From: a bacterium
Lineage (GTDB): Bacteria; Bacillota_I; Bacilli_A; Acholeplasmatales; Acholeplasmataceae
Assembly: GCA_018623895.1 (NCBI GenBank)
Contig: JAAZUY010000030.1
Coordinates: 1 to 6,710 of the forward strand
Reading direction: 5' to 3'
DNA: 6,710 nt
Below the pieces are notes generated by a model, which saw only the letters and a list, made by a program, of their open reading frames with translations, searched no databases and was not told the origin of the DNA. Of the stretch, positions 6,277 through 6,710 are shown one piece after another. Each line of letters opens with the position of its first letter. Within the stretch, counting starts at the first letter, position 1. The position numbers and the translations under genes were made by a program.

Positions 6277-6710
6277 ATTAAATTAAAAATAATCTTGATT
6301 ATTTTTTTTACAGTTAATTTTTGAATTAAGCTACGGTTTTTTGATTTAAATTTATTTTTTAATATTAATAAATGTCTACCCATTTTAATTCCAATATAAA
6401 CAAGACCTACTGGTTTATCTTTAGTTCCACCACCAGGTCCAGCTATACCAGTAATTGATACATTAATTTTGCTTTTAGAAATTTTAGATAAATTTTTTAC
6501 CATTTCTTCACAGCATTCTTTGCTTACAGCACCATATTTTTTTATGATATTTGTATCTACTTTTAAAATTTTAATTTTTGCTTCATTCGAGTAAGTAATT
6601 AAACCCATTTGAAAGTATCTGGATGAATTTGCTAATTTTGTAAGATTATTGGACAATAAACCTCCCGTGCAAGACTCCGCAACAGAGATAGTTAATTTTT
6701 TATGAATTAA
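6273..6710 (-). CDS. cinA: CinA C-terminal-domain protein (nicotinamide-nucleotide amidase family), 5' end outside window
   Basis: The frame is open from the right edge of the window to a TAA at 6273-6275, giving 145 residues of a protein that in full should be about 160. The signature motif VAESCTGGLLS lies at the window's edge (about 6654-6686), followed by GLITYSNEAKIKIL, GAVSKECCEEM and SITGIAGPGGGTKDKPVGLVYIG, all hallmarks of the CinA C-terminal domain. This domain hydrolyses nicotinamide mononucleotide to nicotinate mononucleotide (PncC activity) in pyridine-nucleotide salvage; the stand-alone form without the N-terminal CinA domain seems likely here but the start is not seen. A TTG at 6654-6656 could be mistaken for a start, but it is internal because the catalytic AESCTGG motif lies upstream of it. 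The tail is lysine- and isoleucine-rich (KKIIKIIFNLI). In many alphaproteobacteria this gene neighbours a COQ10-family gene, as the two ends of this window suggest. Confidence 0.92.
   Translation of the reverse strand, partial: LIHKKLTISVAESCTGGLLSNNLTKLANSSRYFQMGLITYSNEAKIKILKVDTNIIKKYGAVSKECCEEMVKNLSKISKSKINVSITGIAGPGGGTKDKPVGLVYIGIKMGRHLLILKNKFKSKNRSLIQKLTVKKIIKIIFNLI
6285..6309 (+). terminator. Candidate intrinsic terminator of the importer operon
   Basis: Nine A/T pairs (6285-6293 with 6298-6306) close a CTTG loop and run into a T tract ending at 6309, starting 9 bases after the ATPase stop codon. The stem has no G/C pairs, so it would be weak. It lies within the 3' coding end of the opposite-strand CinA-domain gene, which is common in very compact genomes. 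Confidence 0.4.

Noticed and set aside
6654..6656. TTG as start of the CinA-domain gene
   Set aside because: The essential AESCTGG motif is encoded upstream in the same open frame, so the gene continues past the right edge of the window.

Overview
The window looks like a piece of a streamlined, very AT-rich (roughly 30% GC by eye) marine alphaproteobacterial genome, most likely Pelagibacterales (SAR11) or a close relative. The reasons are the strong A/T codon bias, the almost complete lack of intergenic DNA, and the gene content. In many alphaproteobacteria a COQ10/RatA-family gene and a CinA C-terminal-domain gene lie side by side. This taxonomic call is an inference; no marker gene is present.

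Layout: (1) 1-252, plus strand, is the 3' end of a COQ10/RatA-like START-domain gene. (2) 253-2050, minus strand, is a two-gene unit: a LacI-family repressor followed by an inositol-monophosphatase-family phosphatase that overlaps it by 20 bp. (3) 2051-2208 is a divergent control region. It holds two exact inverted copies of a 10-bp CG-centred site, one in front of each unit, which are strong candidates for LacI-type operators. (4) 2209-6276, plus strand, is a complete ABC importer operon: a secreted solute-binding protein, a 63-nt gap with a 14-bp perfect stem-loop, a fused two-domain permease, and an ATPase. (5) 6273-6710, minus strand, is the 3' part of a CinA C-terminal-domain gene, converging on the importer and sharing its stop-codon bases.

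How it may work together: the binding protein and permease resemble the Fe(III)/AfuA-type importer class. However, the tyrosine pair typical of ferric binders appears to be lost, the ATPase tail resembles that of sugar (MalK/UgpC) importers, the regulator is of the LacI type that usually senses sugars, and a metal-dependent phosphomonoesterase is encoded with the regulator. The most economical reading is a self-contained, locally repressed cassette that imports a phosphorylated polyol or sugar (or a related organophosphate) and dephosphorylates it in the cytoplasm, rather than an iron transporter. This is a hypothesis. The five-gene cassette (253-6276) sits exactly between the two convergent flanking genes, which suggests an accessory insertion at a neutral slot.

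No RNA genes, insertion sequences, CRISPR arrays or broken genes were seen. No stretch above 300 bases is without a gene.
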